64,000 nt of DNA from IMG/VR virus record IMGVR_UViG_3300032241_002336, positions 1 through 64,000 of that record; one strand, written 5' to 3'. A program made the translations under genes and the position numbers. Of this stretch, positions 6,398 through 13,955 are shown piece by piece (position 1 is the first letter of the stretch; every line of letters starts with the position of its first letter). Origin of the DNA: a virus. The notes under the pieces were generated by a model that worked only from the letters and a program-made list of their open reading frames with translations, made no database searches and was not told the origin of the DNA.

Positions 6398-6742
6398 TGG
6401 AGCAATTGGGAGTCGAACCCAAGTCTTAAGTATTCTTCAAAAGTTTTCTACATGTTTATTAGAGTTTTATAACCCTACAAATCTTTACAGCATTTTACTA
6501 TTACTGTGAATAGTCTACTATTTTTGATTCTTAGTATTGAATGTTCGTAGTTTACTACTATTACTTTATTAGGCTAAAGCAAGCTCTTCTTCGCTAACAG
6601 TTAATGTTGCTTCGTCAAGAAAATTTTTTGATACGATAAAATCGTTGTCATTTATTTTTTTAATAGCGAGATTTAAGTGCTTCCATCTAGCACTACATGC
6701 TTACGATTTACGACTATACCTAATCAAAACCAGTATTGCCCC
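6398..6742 (-). ncRNA. ssrA: tmRNA
   Basis: Both halves of the tRNA-like domain are present: 5' GGGGCAA pairs over 7 bp with 3' TTGCTCC (discriminator A), and the T arm is TTGGG-TTCGACT-CCCAA. The 5' part keeps the tmRNA signature ACTGGTTTTGAT and the AAGCATG element usual in Bacteroidota tmRNAs. A tag frame ends ...SEEELALA at tandem stops TAA TAA (6566-6571). The resume codon is not certain. By position it is GAC or a nearby upstream codon, so the tag is 26-32 residues, far longer than the usual ~10. tmRNA rescues stalled ribosomes and marks peptides for proteolysis; ClpP is encoded next door. Confidence 0.9.
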
Positions 6743-6810
6743 ATATTTTAAAGAACTAAAATTTATTTATATAAATACATCATTCTGACATAAAAGTTCA
6801 TAATGCTATA

Positions 6811-6842
6811 CAAATATACAACATTCTGAACTATTTTGCAAA
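6811..6842 (-). promoter_or_regulatory. Bacteroidota-type promoter of the tmRNA
   Basis: Minus-strand TTTG, 20 nt, TATATTTG, located ~70 nt upstream of the mature tmRNA 5' end and directly after the clpP stop codon. A short 5' leader would need processing. Confidence 0.75.
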
Positions 6843-6843
6843 T

Positions 6844-7545
6844 TTATTTCTTAGTTTTTGATTTTTTCTTTATAATATCATCTATAATGCCATAACTAAA
6901 TGCTTCTTCTGCTGAAAACCATAGATCTCTTTGGGCATCTTTTTTAACTTGTTCGGCAGACTTATTGGTATATGAACCAAGTAATTCGAATAATAAATCA
7001 TTCATTTTTTTAGCCTCAGTCATTGAAATTTCCATATCTTGGATATTACCAACAGCTCCGCTAGATACTTGGTGTAGCATTACTCTACTTGATGGTAGAG
7101 AAAATCTCTTCCCCTTTGTACCTGCACCCAATAATATACTACCCATACTAGCGGCCATTCCTGTGTTAATAGTGACAATATCTGAATTAACATAATTCAT
7201 TACGTCTACCATACTGAGACCAGATTTTACGCTACCACCTGGCGTGTCAACGTGTATTGTAATATCACTATTTTCAAGATTATCTAGGAAAAGAAGTTGA
7301 GCTTGTACAACTGTACTCATTCTATCATTTACTGGACCAGCTAACCAAATTTTTCTTTCCATCATCATACGTGAAAAGATATCTATCTGTGTCACTCTTA
7401 ACTCTCTTTCTTCAAGAACATATGGTGTCATTGATGCTTGTACCCCATATAATTTCTCCTGAAGATGTGACCAATGTTCAAAATCTGATAATGATACTCC
7501 CATATGCTGTATAGCATAATCTTTAAATTCGAGTTTAAAATTCAT
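6844..7545 (-). CDS. clpP: ClpP-type serine protease subunit
   Basis: 233 residues, slightly longer than typical ClpP. The catalytic serine is in TGMAASMGS (S133) and the catalytic histidine in RVMLHQ (H158); the acidic residue is probably D207 in RDLWFSAEEA. The oxyanion segment TPGGSV is at ~101-106. ClpP forms a tetradecameric barrel fed by an AAA+ partner. No ClpX or ClpA is visible here, so a host unfoldase is probably used. In T4-like phages such proteases can also act in head maturation, which is a possible alternative. The adjacent tmRNA hints at a link with degradation of tagged peptides. Confidence 0.88.
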   Translation of the reverse strand: MNFKLEFKDYAIQHMGVSLSDFEHWSHLQEKLYGVQASMTPYVLEERELRVTQIDIFSRMMMERKIWLAGPVNDRMSTVVQAQLLFLDNLENSDITIHVDTPGGSVKSGLSMVDVMNYVNSDIVTINTGMAASMGSILLGAGTKGKRFSLPSSRVMLHQVSSGAVGNIQDMEISMTEAKKMNDLLFELLGSYTNKSAEQVKKDAQRDLWFSAEEAFSYGIIDDIIKKKSKTKK

Positions 7546-7546
7546 A

Positions 7547-7630
7547 TTATTTTATTATTGTTAAAAAAACTGGTGTATTGTCTCCTAACCATGCGCATAG
7601 AATATTATATTCAAAATACTCAAGTGCCAT
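7547..7630 (-). CDS. 27-residue small protein
   Basis: ATG at 7630, TAA at 7547-7549, fitting exactly between the stop of the upstream gene (7632) and the clpP start. It reads MALEYFEYNILCAWLGDNTP and then VFLTIIK. Tight packing with both neighbours supports a real gene. No function is recognised and the short length limits confidence. Confidence 0.45.
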   Translation of the reverse strand: MALEYFEYNILCAWLGDNTPVFLTIIK

Positions 7631-7631
7631 T

Positions 7632-7859
7632 TCATATTTTATATTTTATATCCTCAATGCTACGACCATCTGTAATGTCGCCATATAAATCAATTGTAGG
7701 TATATCCATTTGACTTTTTAAAATATCTATTGCTTTTTCTATATCATAAGCAACTACAGGCCCTAAATTAATACGTTCCGCCATACCAACAATGGCATCA
7801 TCTAAACCATCATATATTATAGCCTCTGGATTTATTTCAAAAATTTCTTCTCTTGTCAT
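7632..7859 (-). CDS. Small acidic phage protein of unknown function
   Basis: 75 residues. It begins MTREEIFEINPEAIIYDGLD and continues with DAIVGMAERINLGPVVAYD, a type of small protein I associate with many phages but which has no known function. Its ATG overlaps the stop of the preceding gene (TAATG), indicating translational coupling. No catalytic motif is seen. Confidence 0.65.
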   Translation of the reverse strand: MTREEIFEINPEAIIYDGLDDAIVGMAERINLGPVVAYDIEKAIDILKSQMDIPTIDLYGDITDGRSIEDIKYKI

Positions 7860-8284
7860 TAATTATTATTTTCAGCATCTTCTTGAGCTTCTTCGGAAAA
7901 TAGTTCTTTTATTAAAGTCTTTAAATTTAAACATTTTTCAGCACCATATTTCAATAATAATAAACTAAAAGTAGAAAAATCTGGATTAATTAATGTTAAT
8001 TTATCCTTTTCAGGATCAAAATAAATTCTCGCAACATATTCTTCAACAATCATATTTTTTTGTTCGGCTTCTAGTTTCTCAAAAATAGCCTCATTCAATA
8101 GAATAATAACATCTTCATTAGTCATATGTTTAAGAATATCTGAGGCCTTACTGACTTTACAGATTTCTTTTAATCTATTGCAACCCAATATTTTAACGTT
8201 TAAATCACGTAATGAGTCAATTTGTGAAATAAAATTAATAAATAGTTCTTCGTGATCTTCAAATACTTCATGATATTTTGCCAT
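7859..8284 (-). CDS. Unknown acidic protein
   Basis: 141 residues from ATG at 8284 (MAKYHEVFEDHEELF). A longer reading from a TTG at 8302 is unlikely, because that codon lies inside the -7 element of the promoter at 8300-8330. The protein is mostly helical with a Leu-rich middle and an acidic C-terminal tail (EAQEDAENNN). No known family recognised. It overlaps the next gene by the TAATG junction. Confidence 0.65.
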   Translation of the reverse strand: MAKYHEVFEDHEELFINFISQIDSLRDLNVKILGCNRLKEICKVSKASDILKHMTNEDVIILLNEAIFEKLEAEQKNMIVEEYVARIYFDPEKDKLTLINPDFSTFSLLLLKYGAEKCLNLKTLIKELFSEEAQEDAENNN

Positions 8285-8299
8285 AATATAAATTTTTGT

Positions 8300-8330
8300 C
8301 AAATATACACAATACTATCTTAACTAACAA
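8300..8330 (-). promoter_or_regulatory. Bacteroidota-type promoter inside the dnaJ 3' end
   Basis: Minus-strand TTG, 20 nt, TATATTTG. The -33 element lies within the last codons of dnaJ and the -7 element just upstream of the ATG at 8284. It would give a short leader of about 10 nt and drives the gene at 7859-8284 and the clpP run. Confidence 0.7.
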
Positions 8331-9351
8331 TTTTTTTATTAATTTTTTTTAATTCTTCAATTAAATGTCTTTCCTCGTCAGTAATTTTATTTGGTATATA
8401 TAAATCAAGATTTATAAGCATATCGCCCCTATTATTTGTATTAAGCTGTTTCATGCCTTTTTCTGGTATCTTTAAAGTATCACCAACTTTACTATATTCA
8501 GGTATTTGAATTCTTATTTTACCACCTTCTATTGTAGGTATTTCAACTTTATCACCCAATATTAATTGCGGATAGGTAAGTTTTATATTTATTTTTAAAT
8601 CATTATTACTTCTCACAAATTTATCATTTGGCACTTCTAATATTGCCATAATTAAATCACCAACACCACCATTTTTCACAGCATGACCCTTATTACTCAA
8701 TGCTAAAGTCATATTTTCAACAACACCGCTTGGAATAGTTACATCTACTATTTCATCAATAGAAACAACACCCCCACCATTACATATATTACAAATATTT
8801 TCATATGTAAATCCTTCACCATTACATACATTACATTGACTTGAATTATGTATCTGTCCAATGGGTGTATTTATTATTTGCGTAATTATACCACTACCAT
8901 TACATGTATTACATGATTTACTTCCAGTCCCACCCTTACCACTACAATTACTGCAGTGTGTATTTCTTTTATATTTAAATTTTTTATTTACACCATTAAA
9001 GATTTCTTCAAGGGTTAATTTAACGGTTAAATTTAAATTGGCACCATTTCTTGGCGTAGAATTTCTAGCAAATGGATTAAAGCCACTTCTATTGAAAAAA
9101 TCTTGAAACATATCAAACGGATTTCCTGATGGTCCTTGTCTTGGGATATTATGACCATGAATATCATACTGTTTTCTTTTTTCATCGTCAGACAGTATTT
9201 CATATGCTTCAGCTATTTCCTTAAAAATATTTTCATCACCTCCTTTATCAGGATGATGGGCAAGTGCTTTTTTACGATAAGCTTTTTTTATCTCATCCTG
9301 AGTTGCGGTTTTTGGGACTTCCAATACTTCATAATAATCTCTTTTAGACAT
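8320..9351 (-). CDS. dnaJ: DnaJ (Hsp40) co-chaperone
   Basis: 343 residues. Residues 1-70 are a J domain with the essential HPD at 33-35 and the usual [20 protein letters not shown] start. A Gly/Phe-rich linker follows ([18 protein letters not shown]). Four CxxCxGxG zinc motifs lie at ~133-190 ([32 protein letters not shown]), then the C-terminal substrate-binding beta domains. This is a full type I DnaJ. It stimulates DnaK, and no DnaK is visible, so it probably works with the host's. It is divergent from the plus-strand gene at 9401. Confidence 0.93.
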   Translation of the reverse strand: MSKRDYYEVLEVPKTATQDEIKKAYRKKALAHHPDKGGDENIFKEIAEAYEILSDDEKRKQYDIHGHNIPRQGPSGNPFDMFQDFFNRSGFNPFARNSTPRNGANLNLTVKLTLEEIFNGVNKKFKYKRNTHCSNCSGKGGTGSKSCNTCNGSGIITQIINTPIGQIHNSSQCNVCNGEGFTYENICNICNGGGVVSIDEIVDVTIPSGVVENMTLALSNKGHAVKNGGVGDLIMAILEVPNDKFVRSNNDLKINIKLTYPQLILGDKVEIPTIEGGKIRIQIPEYSKVGDTLKIPEKGMKQLNTNNRGDMLINLDLYIPNKITDEERHLIEELKKINKKIVS

Positions 9352-9366
9352 CTATTGATTTTTTGA

Positions 9367-9374
9367 CAAATATA
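9367..9374 (-). promoter_or_regulatory. Possible -7 element for dnaJ
   Basis: TATATTTG on the minus strand 16 nt upstream of the dnaJ ATG matches TAnnTTTG, but no clear TTG lies 19-20 nt further upstream. A weak or partial promoter. Confidence 0.4.
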
Positions 9375-9400
9375 GATATTTTAACTAAAAAGGAAATATA

Positions 9401-10060
9401 ATGTTATATAGAGTTGTATTGGTAAGCAATGATGAATATAAAAAAACTATTTCTAGAAGTCTAACTAGAGAAACTGCCTTTATTAATTTTAATAAGTTAA
9501 TTGAAAAAAATAAAGAAGTAAAATTCCCTAAAAAATATATTAATACAAATGCCATTCTGCCTGTTAAATTTAAAATTTGTATAACAAAACCGACAGAACC
9601 TAATGATGTATTTAGAACACTTAGGGATAATTTTGGTCGTACTTATATTGAAAAGCCATTGGGTGATTGGACAATTCTTGCTTCTGCAGATTATAATGTA
9701 GAGGAAAAATTTTGGATATACGGACATGATCCTAAAGCAAATAGGCCTACAATTGATGTAATAGTTAAAAAACTAATGCTGGGGGCTTATAAAAAAAATA
9801 TGGTAAAACAAGTCATAGTTGTACATAATAAATTGATAATTTATAATGAAGAACAATTTGATATGGTATTATGCAAATGTATGGATGATGCTCAGCGTTT
9901 ACACCATACATTAGCAAAAATTGCTAAAAAAATGAAAATTAAAAGTCTATTATTTATGGGAACCGCTCAACCCGTAGTAATTAGTCAAATGTATGAAATA
10001 ATTCAACAACATACTAATTGGCCAATGGAAAAAATAAGAAGATATACAACTAGACCATAA
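9401..10060 (+). CDS. Unknown protein, plus strand
   Basis: 219 residues with an AAGGA-type ribosome site 6 nt before the ATG. Its composition is mixed alpha/beta and basic, with no membrane segment. Distinct stretches include PLGDWTILASADYN, IYGHDPKANRPT and LLFMGTAQPVVISQ. I do not recognise a family. It stands alone on the plus strand between divergent dnaJ and the convergent small genes, one base from the stop of the gene at 10061. Confidence 0.7.
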   Translation: MLYRVVLVSNDEYKKTISRSLTRETAFINFNKLIEKNKEVKFPKKYINTNAILPVKFKICITKPTEPNDVFRTLRDNFGRTYIEKPLGDWTILASADYNVEEKFWIYGHDPKANRPTIDVIVKKLMLGAYKKNMVKQVIVVHNKLIIYNEEQFDMVLCKCMDDAQRLHHTLAKIAKKMKIKSLLFMGTAQPVVISQMYEIIQQHTNWPMEKIRRYTTRP

Positions 10061-10246
10061 TTAAAATAGACTCTCTAATTTTTTAACAAATTTTGATATT
10101 TTAATTTCATTTTCGGATATTACTTTTTGAATATGCTGTGGTATATTAGTCACATATTGAGATTTTAATCTTGAATTCTCTCTCTGTAAAACTTCAACTT
10201 GTCTTATACAATCATCATATATTATCGCCTTTTCTTGATTATTCAT
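10061..10246 (-). CDS. Small coiled-coil protein
   Basis: 61 residues. Heptad-like spacing (RQVEVLQRENSRLKSQ) predicts a coiled coil over most of the length. It ends tail-to-tail with the plus-strand gene at 10060. No function recognised. Confidence 0.5.
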   Translation of the reverse strand: MNNQEKAIIYDDCIRQVEVLQRENSRLKSQYVTNIPQHIQKVISENEIKISKFVKKLESLF

Positions 10247-10258
10247 TTTAATATTTTT

Positions 10259-10546
10259 TTAAATTTGATCTTCTTTAAGATTATCTTCACCGACATTGAA
10301 ATGTTTATTCAAATCTTGAATTATTTTGGAGACTTTTTCCATCTCTATTTTTGGTACAACAACTGGATTAAGACATTCAAGTCGTTCTTCTCCATCTGTT
10401 GGTAGAAAAAATGCGACAGCATTCATTTCTTTAATTTCAATTATATGATTCACCGATTCAACAAATGGATTTATAATTTTACTATTACTCATTAATTCTC
10501 TGTCTAGATAAAAGACTAGTACTAGGGGGTGTTGTTTTTCTGCCAT
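10259..10546 (-). CDS. Small conserved-looking phage protein
   Basis: 95 residues starting MAEKQHPLVLVFYLDRELMS, with a later AFFLPTDGEERLECLNPV segment and an amphipathic C-terminal helix. It has alternating beta strands at the N-terminus. No enzyme motif. It lies four bases from the gene at 10551, so they are co-transcribed. Confidence 0.6.
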   Translation of the reverse strand: MAEKQHPLVLVFYLDRELMSNSKIINPFVESVNHIIEIKEMNAVAFFLPTDGEERLECLNPVVVPKIEMEKVSKIIQDLNKHFNVGEDNLKEDQI

Positions 10547-10550
10547 AAAT

Positions 10551-10757
10551 TTATATTAAATAAAATTTCGTTATTTCCGCTTCTGGGTTATTATTTTTAA
10601 TTATATTAATTCTATTATGCATATTATTTGATCCAAATTCTATATATGCTTCGATGGGAATATTATCTATCATTAAGTAGACTATATATTCAGTTATTAT
10701 CTTCTTTTTATGTTTTGCACTTTTGTATTTATCTATTTCCTTCGATAAAATTGTCAT
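10551..10757 (-). CDS. Small protein of unknown function
   Basis: 68 residues, basic at the N-terminus (YKSAKHKKKIITEYI) with a hydrophobic, beta-like centre. No recognised domain. It is the first gene of a three-gene minus-strand run that begins after the terminator at 10808. Confidence 0.5.
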   Translation of the reverse strand: MTILSKEIDKYKSAKHKKKIITEYIVYLMIDNIPIEAYIEFGSNNMHNRINIIKNNNPEAEITKFYLI

Positions 10758-10807
10758 AGTTTTAAAATTTAATTAAATCTATTAATTTTATTTCAAAGTG
10801 TAAATAG

Positions 10808-10837
10808 AAAAAGGACTATATTTCTATAGCCCTTTTT
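10808..10837 (-). terminator. Hairpin terminator after the Ro60-like gene region
   Basis: AAAAAGG and CTATA on one arm pair with TATAG and CCTTTTT on the other, with one A-C mismatch and a TTTC loop. In minus-strand sense the hairpin ends in CCTTTTT. It would end transcripts coming from 12495. Confidence 0.75.
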
Positions 10838-10861
10838 GATTTAACTTGTTTTCAGATTACT

Positions 10862-10956
10862 GGAGCTTTTTACTTCTAACTCTGTATTGAAGTTTGTTTC
10901 TTAAATATTCTGCTATTGGTAGCTACTTAGTTATTTTTTTACTCCAATAACATTGG
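10862..10956 (-). ncRNA. Candidate Y-RNA-like element downstream of the Ro60-like gene
   Basis: This ~95-nt non-coding stretch lies between the Ro60-like gene and the terminator. By eye it has a GGAG/CTCC closing stem followed by an unpaired A, a CCAAT-GTT-ATTGG hairpin at the 5' side and an inner ACTTC/GAAGT hairpin. Bacterial Ro60 genes are often next to a Y RNA, some of which mimic tRNA. That comparison, not a recognised sequence motif, is the basis of the call. The rest of 10838-11046 shows no coding frame. Confidence 0.3.
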
Positions 10957-11046
10957 CGGAAACAATAATAAAAGACCTTTTTTTATTTAAGCATAGAATT
11001 TAAGTATTTCTGGTTGCTGGATGCAATCTTTAATAAACAAGTTAAT

Positions 11047-12495
11047 TTATATTGTTATCGCACTATAACGTTCACTATTAACAACCTTATTCATCATACT
11101 TAGTGGGGTTAGGTCATCACCGCCTAATAAATTAGTCAACAATGCTGGACTGAATCCGCTAACAAGACATGTCCCTTGTTTATCATATTGAACTGGAAAG
11201 TTTTTATTCCTAGAATTCAAATTCCAATAAACAATTTTAGGCATTTTATAGCCAGAATCAGCATACATGTTTTCAATCATTTCCTGAGCAGTTGGATTCC
11301 AATTGCTATTACCCCAGTATGAACCAGTTGCTGAATCAAATTCCATGTCAGACAATATCAAAATCATCGTAGGCATTTGATCTTTTGGAACATTGTTCTT
11401 AGTTGCTTGTCCTAAAACAAGTTTAAAAACAGCTTCTAGATCAGTATTTCCGTCCCAATCAGCTGTAGCTAATTGATGATATCTCTGACTCAATTTACCA
11501 CTCAAATACTGTAATTTAGGTCTAGCCGAGAATGTAATAAACGCATCTTTAAATAAGCCTTCATTTCTTTCAGAAATATAAAGACCAAGTGAAATACTCA
11601 CATCCATACAAGTGACATTTTTACTGCCACCAGCAGAACAAGACATACTTCCTGATACGTCAACCACTGGTAATAGTCTTTCTGAATTATTTATTAAATA
11701 ATTAGGCAAAGCTAACCATTGAGCATCAGCACCTTTTGATACACCTAGTCTTAGATTTTTAGTGACATCATATGGATATAATGCACCAGCATTAATCTTA
11801 GTCTCGCCTTTTTCAAGACTAGTAAGATACGCTTGAAATCTAGCCAAGTCATTTCTGCTAAAACTCTTCATATAATCAGACATAGCCTTAGAAGGCAATT
11901 TGGAGTACTCAATAGCCTCCCAATTTTTAAAACACATAAGTTGTTCAACCGTATTAGAAAGGCCAACAATGAGCTTCCTATACTCTTTAGGGCTAAGTTT
12001 CATGAAATTATAGATAGCTTTAGCTTGTCTTCTACTTTCTCTGCTACTTACATTTGGTCTTGGGCACCATTTAGCGGCCAATGAATTTTTTGCGTCCAAT
12101 CCTTCCTTTATAAGGGACAGAGCTTCTTTTTCAAGAGAAGTTCCAATCAAGACTAATAGATCATCCCATCTTCCATATTCTGGAAATAATGAAATATTTT
12201 TAACAATAGAATCTTTATGATTTTCAGCAAGATATTTTACAATATCTCTGAATATTTGTCTTTCACCTGCGCCACCTCTGATATCACGTGCCCAGAATAG
12301 GAGCCTAATAGCGGTTAATTGGTTTTCATTATAGGCTTTAACAAAAGTATTAATAAGCAATTGTTTATCTTTTCCACGCATAGCTCCAATCTGGAAAAAT
12401 AAATTAACACAATTGTTTAATGACGAACTGTTAGTTGTCATACCATTTTCCGTAAAAGAATCTCTTGTCTGTAAAGCTTCCAATAATGTTCCCAT
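11047..12495 (-). CDS. Ro60-like / DUF2828-type RNA-binding protein with a von Willebrand A domain
   Basis: 482 residues. The N-terminal ~260 residues are helical-repeat-like, with LLFWARDIRGGAGERQIFRD near residue 70, as in Ro60/DUF2828 proteins. The C-terminal part is a VWA domain with the MIDAS motif DVSGS at ~279-283 and later DWDGNTDLEAVF. Ro60 rings bind misfolded RNAs and Y RNAs and act in RNA quality control with exonucleases. It has its own promoter (12516-12547) and a terminator, making it a single-gene unit. The exact family (TROVE or DUF2828) needs a profile search. Confidence 0.8.
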   Translation of the reverse strand: MGTLLEALQTRDSFTENGMTTNSSSLNNCVNLFFQIGAMRGKDKQLLINTFVKAYNENQLTAIRLLFWARDIRGGAGERQIFRDIVKYLAENHKDSIVKNISLFPEYGRWDDLLVLIGTSLEKEALSLIKEGLDAKNSLAAKWCPRPNVSSRESRRQAKAIYNFMKLSPKEYRKLIVGLSNTVEQLMCFKNWEAIEYSKLPSKAMSDYMKSFSRNDLARFQAYLTSLEKGETKINAGALYPYDVTKNLRLGVSKGADAQWLALPNYLINNSERLLPVVDVSGSMSCSAGGSKNVTCMDVSISLGLYISERNEGLFKDAFITFSARPKLQYLSGKLSQRYHQLATADWDGNTDLEAVFKLVLGQATKNNVPKDQMPTMILILSDMEFDSATGSYWGNSNWNPTAQEMIENMYADSGYKMPKIVYWNLNSRNKNFPVQYDKQGTCLVSGFSPALLTNLLGGDDLTPLSMMNKVVNSERYSAITI

Positions 12496-12515
12496 AAAAA
12501 AATAATTTAAGAATG

Positions 12516-12547
12516 CAAATATACAAAATAATTTTACGTTTTACAAA
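12516..12547 (-). promoter_or_regulatory. Bacteroidota-type promoter of the Ro60-like gene
   Basis: Minus-strand TTTG, 20 nt, TATATTTG, ending ~20 nt upstream of the ATG at 12495. Confidence 0.75.
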
Positions 12548-12564
12548 TTTTTTTTAATTTTTTT

Positions 12565-13077
12565 TTAATTTTTTTTTATTTTAAAAGAAGTAATTTTTTT
12601 TAAATCGGATGTTTTAACTAAAAATATTAGGTCTTTTCTCTTTTCTCTCTTATAGAGTTTATTTAGCTTTATTTTTGTTTCTTTATGAATTACATCTGGT
12701 TCCTCTGTAAAATTTATTAATTTAAGGTATTCAACAATTGAAGTTCTTGGTACAAAAAGATAATCGTTTATTGTTTCAAACGCTATAAAATCGGCCATTC
12801 CATATATCCAGCCTTTATTTCCAAGTACATTTTGTATTTCAATCCAATGATAGTCTTCAGTAGGGGTTAAATCACTTCGATGAACTCTTTTCATTGATTT
12901 AACATCAATTTTTTTCCCAATTAATTCTAATTCAGAATAATCACCTAAAAAATCCCAATGTTCATTAATATCCTCTTCTTTTGTCGCTTTTTTTATATTT
13001 TTAAAATAACTTTGGCAATCTAATTCAACAACTTTGCTTGGTTTATATACTATATTTAAATCATTTAATGTAATCAT
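12565..13077 (-). CDS. Putative PD-(D/E)XK nuclease-like phage protein
   Basis: 170 residues. The core DFLGDYSELELIGKKIDVKS (acidic residues then D-V-K) followed by HWIEIQNVLGNKGWIYGMAD and FIAFE resembles a class of phage proteins with a restriction-endonuclease-like fold. The D-x-K and following E would be the metal site. The basic C-terminal tail (FKIKKN) would suit DNA contact. The fold assignment is inference from this pattern. The substrate is unknown. Confidence 0.5.
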   Translation of the reverse strand: MITLNDLNIVYKPSKVVELDCQSYFKNIKKATKEEDINEHWDFLGDYSELELIGKKIDVKSMKRVHRSDLTPTEDYHWIEIQNVLGNKGWIYGMADFIAFETINDYLFVPRTSIVEYLKLINFTEEPDVIHKETKIKLNKLYKREKRKDLIFLVKTSDLKKITSFKIKKN

Positions 13078-13102
13078 AGATTAGCCTATCATATATTTAA
13101 AC

Positions 13103-13327
13103 TTATTTTTTTTTATTGAATTTTATTAATAAACCACCTATTTCCACTTCAAAAAGATCTGTATAAATTACTGGCTCAGATTTAAAATTATTCATATAAA
13201 AAAAATGTTCTTGCATTTTTTTATGGTCAGTTTCATTCAATGAATATTCTAATGATAATCCATTTTTATCAATGTTAGCATTTTCAATTATTTCTGAAAC
13301 AGTTGATATTAATTTATCGTAATTCAT
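13103..13327 (-). CDS. Small acidic protein of unknown function
   Basis: 74 residues with an amphipathic N-terminal helix and a beta-like C-terminus (EPVIYTDLFEVEIGGLLIKF). No recognised domain. Its start overlaps the stop region of the gene at 13328, so the two are coupled. Confidence 0.5.
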   Translation of the reverse strand: MNYDKLISTVSEIIENANIDKNGLSLEYSLNETDHKKMQEHFFYMNNFKSEPVIYTDLFEVEIGGLLIKFNKKK

Positions 13328-13564
13328 TTAAAACTTAGTAAATATTTTTTTTAAAAAATTTTTTAATCTGATGATTAAGGGTGTTTTTACTATTTTTATA
13401 GCATTTGGATTTTCTTTTATCTCTTCACCCAATCCATTCTTAATTTCTTTAATAAACTGAACTTTTTTAAAAGCCGTTTTATATTTCTCAACAGCATTTA
13501 TCCTCTCAGTATTTTTTAATTCTTTTAATATAATATCATCGTTTATCATAAAAAATATAAACAA
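13328..13564 (-). CDS. Small basic protein of unknown function
   Basis: 78 residues; an N-terminal amphipathic helix and a basic, hydrophobic C-terminus (LIIRLKNFLKKIFTKF) that could associate with membrane. A second possible start is the ATG for MINDDII at residue 6. The promoter at 13562-13593 overlaps its first codon, which favours that inner start. Confidence 0.5.
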   Translation of the reverse strand: MFIFFMINDDIILKELKNTERINAVEKYKTAFKKVQFIKEIKNGLGEEIKENPNAIKIVKTPLIIRLKNFLKKIFTKF

Positions 13565-13593
13565 ATATACAAATAACTATTTATAAAGTCAAA
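13562..13593 (-). promoter_or_regulatory. Bacteroidota-type promoter
   Basis: Minus-strand TTTG, 20 nt, TATATTTG, in the divergent region between genes starting at 13564 and 13622. It reads leftward into the small-gene run ending at 12565. Confidence 0.7.
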
Positions 13594-13621
13594 AAAAACA
13601 ATTAAATTTAAATAAAATTTT

Positions 13622-13948
13622 ATGAACACATTAATTTTTATTCTTATTTGTTACGGAGCCTGTAATAATTTAATTTATGGAAGTATTTTTGAAGGATTCA
13701 GAAATTATTTAACAAAATTTGGTACTAATGGATATAGTATATATAAATTATTCACATGTTTCATGTGTCTAGGCACTTGGATGGGATTTGCCATTTCTGG
13801 AATTTATATTTTATCCGATACACAGACACCACTCAATATATCCAATCCAATATTATCTATTTTCATGCATGGTCTATTATCAGCTGGTGGTGTATGGTTA
13901 ATACATACTTTTCAGGAAGCTTTTGAACGAATGGGGAATAAAAACTAA
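13622..13948 (+). CDS. DUF1360-like membrane protein
   Basis: 108 residues with three likely membrane segments: ~1-20, ~48-65 and ~80-98. The CFMCLGTWMGF motif (Cys-x-x-Cys, Trp) at ~46-56 matches the small phage membrane protein family DUF1360, whose function is unknown. It is on the plus strand and convergent with the gene at 13956. Confidence 0.65.
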   Translation: MNTLIFILICYGACNNLIYGSIFEGFRNYLTKFGTNGYSIYKLFTCFMCLGTWMGFAISGIYILSDTQTPLNISNPILSIFMHGLLSAGGVWLIHTFQEAFERMGNKN

Positions 13949-13955
13949 GGAAATT

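Noticed and set aside
8285-8302. TTG start at 8302 for the gene ending at 7859
   Set aside because: The codon lies inside the TATATTTG promoter element; the ATG at 8284 is more likely.
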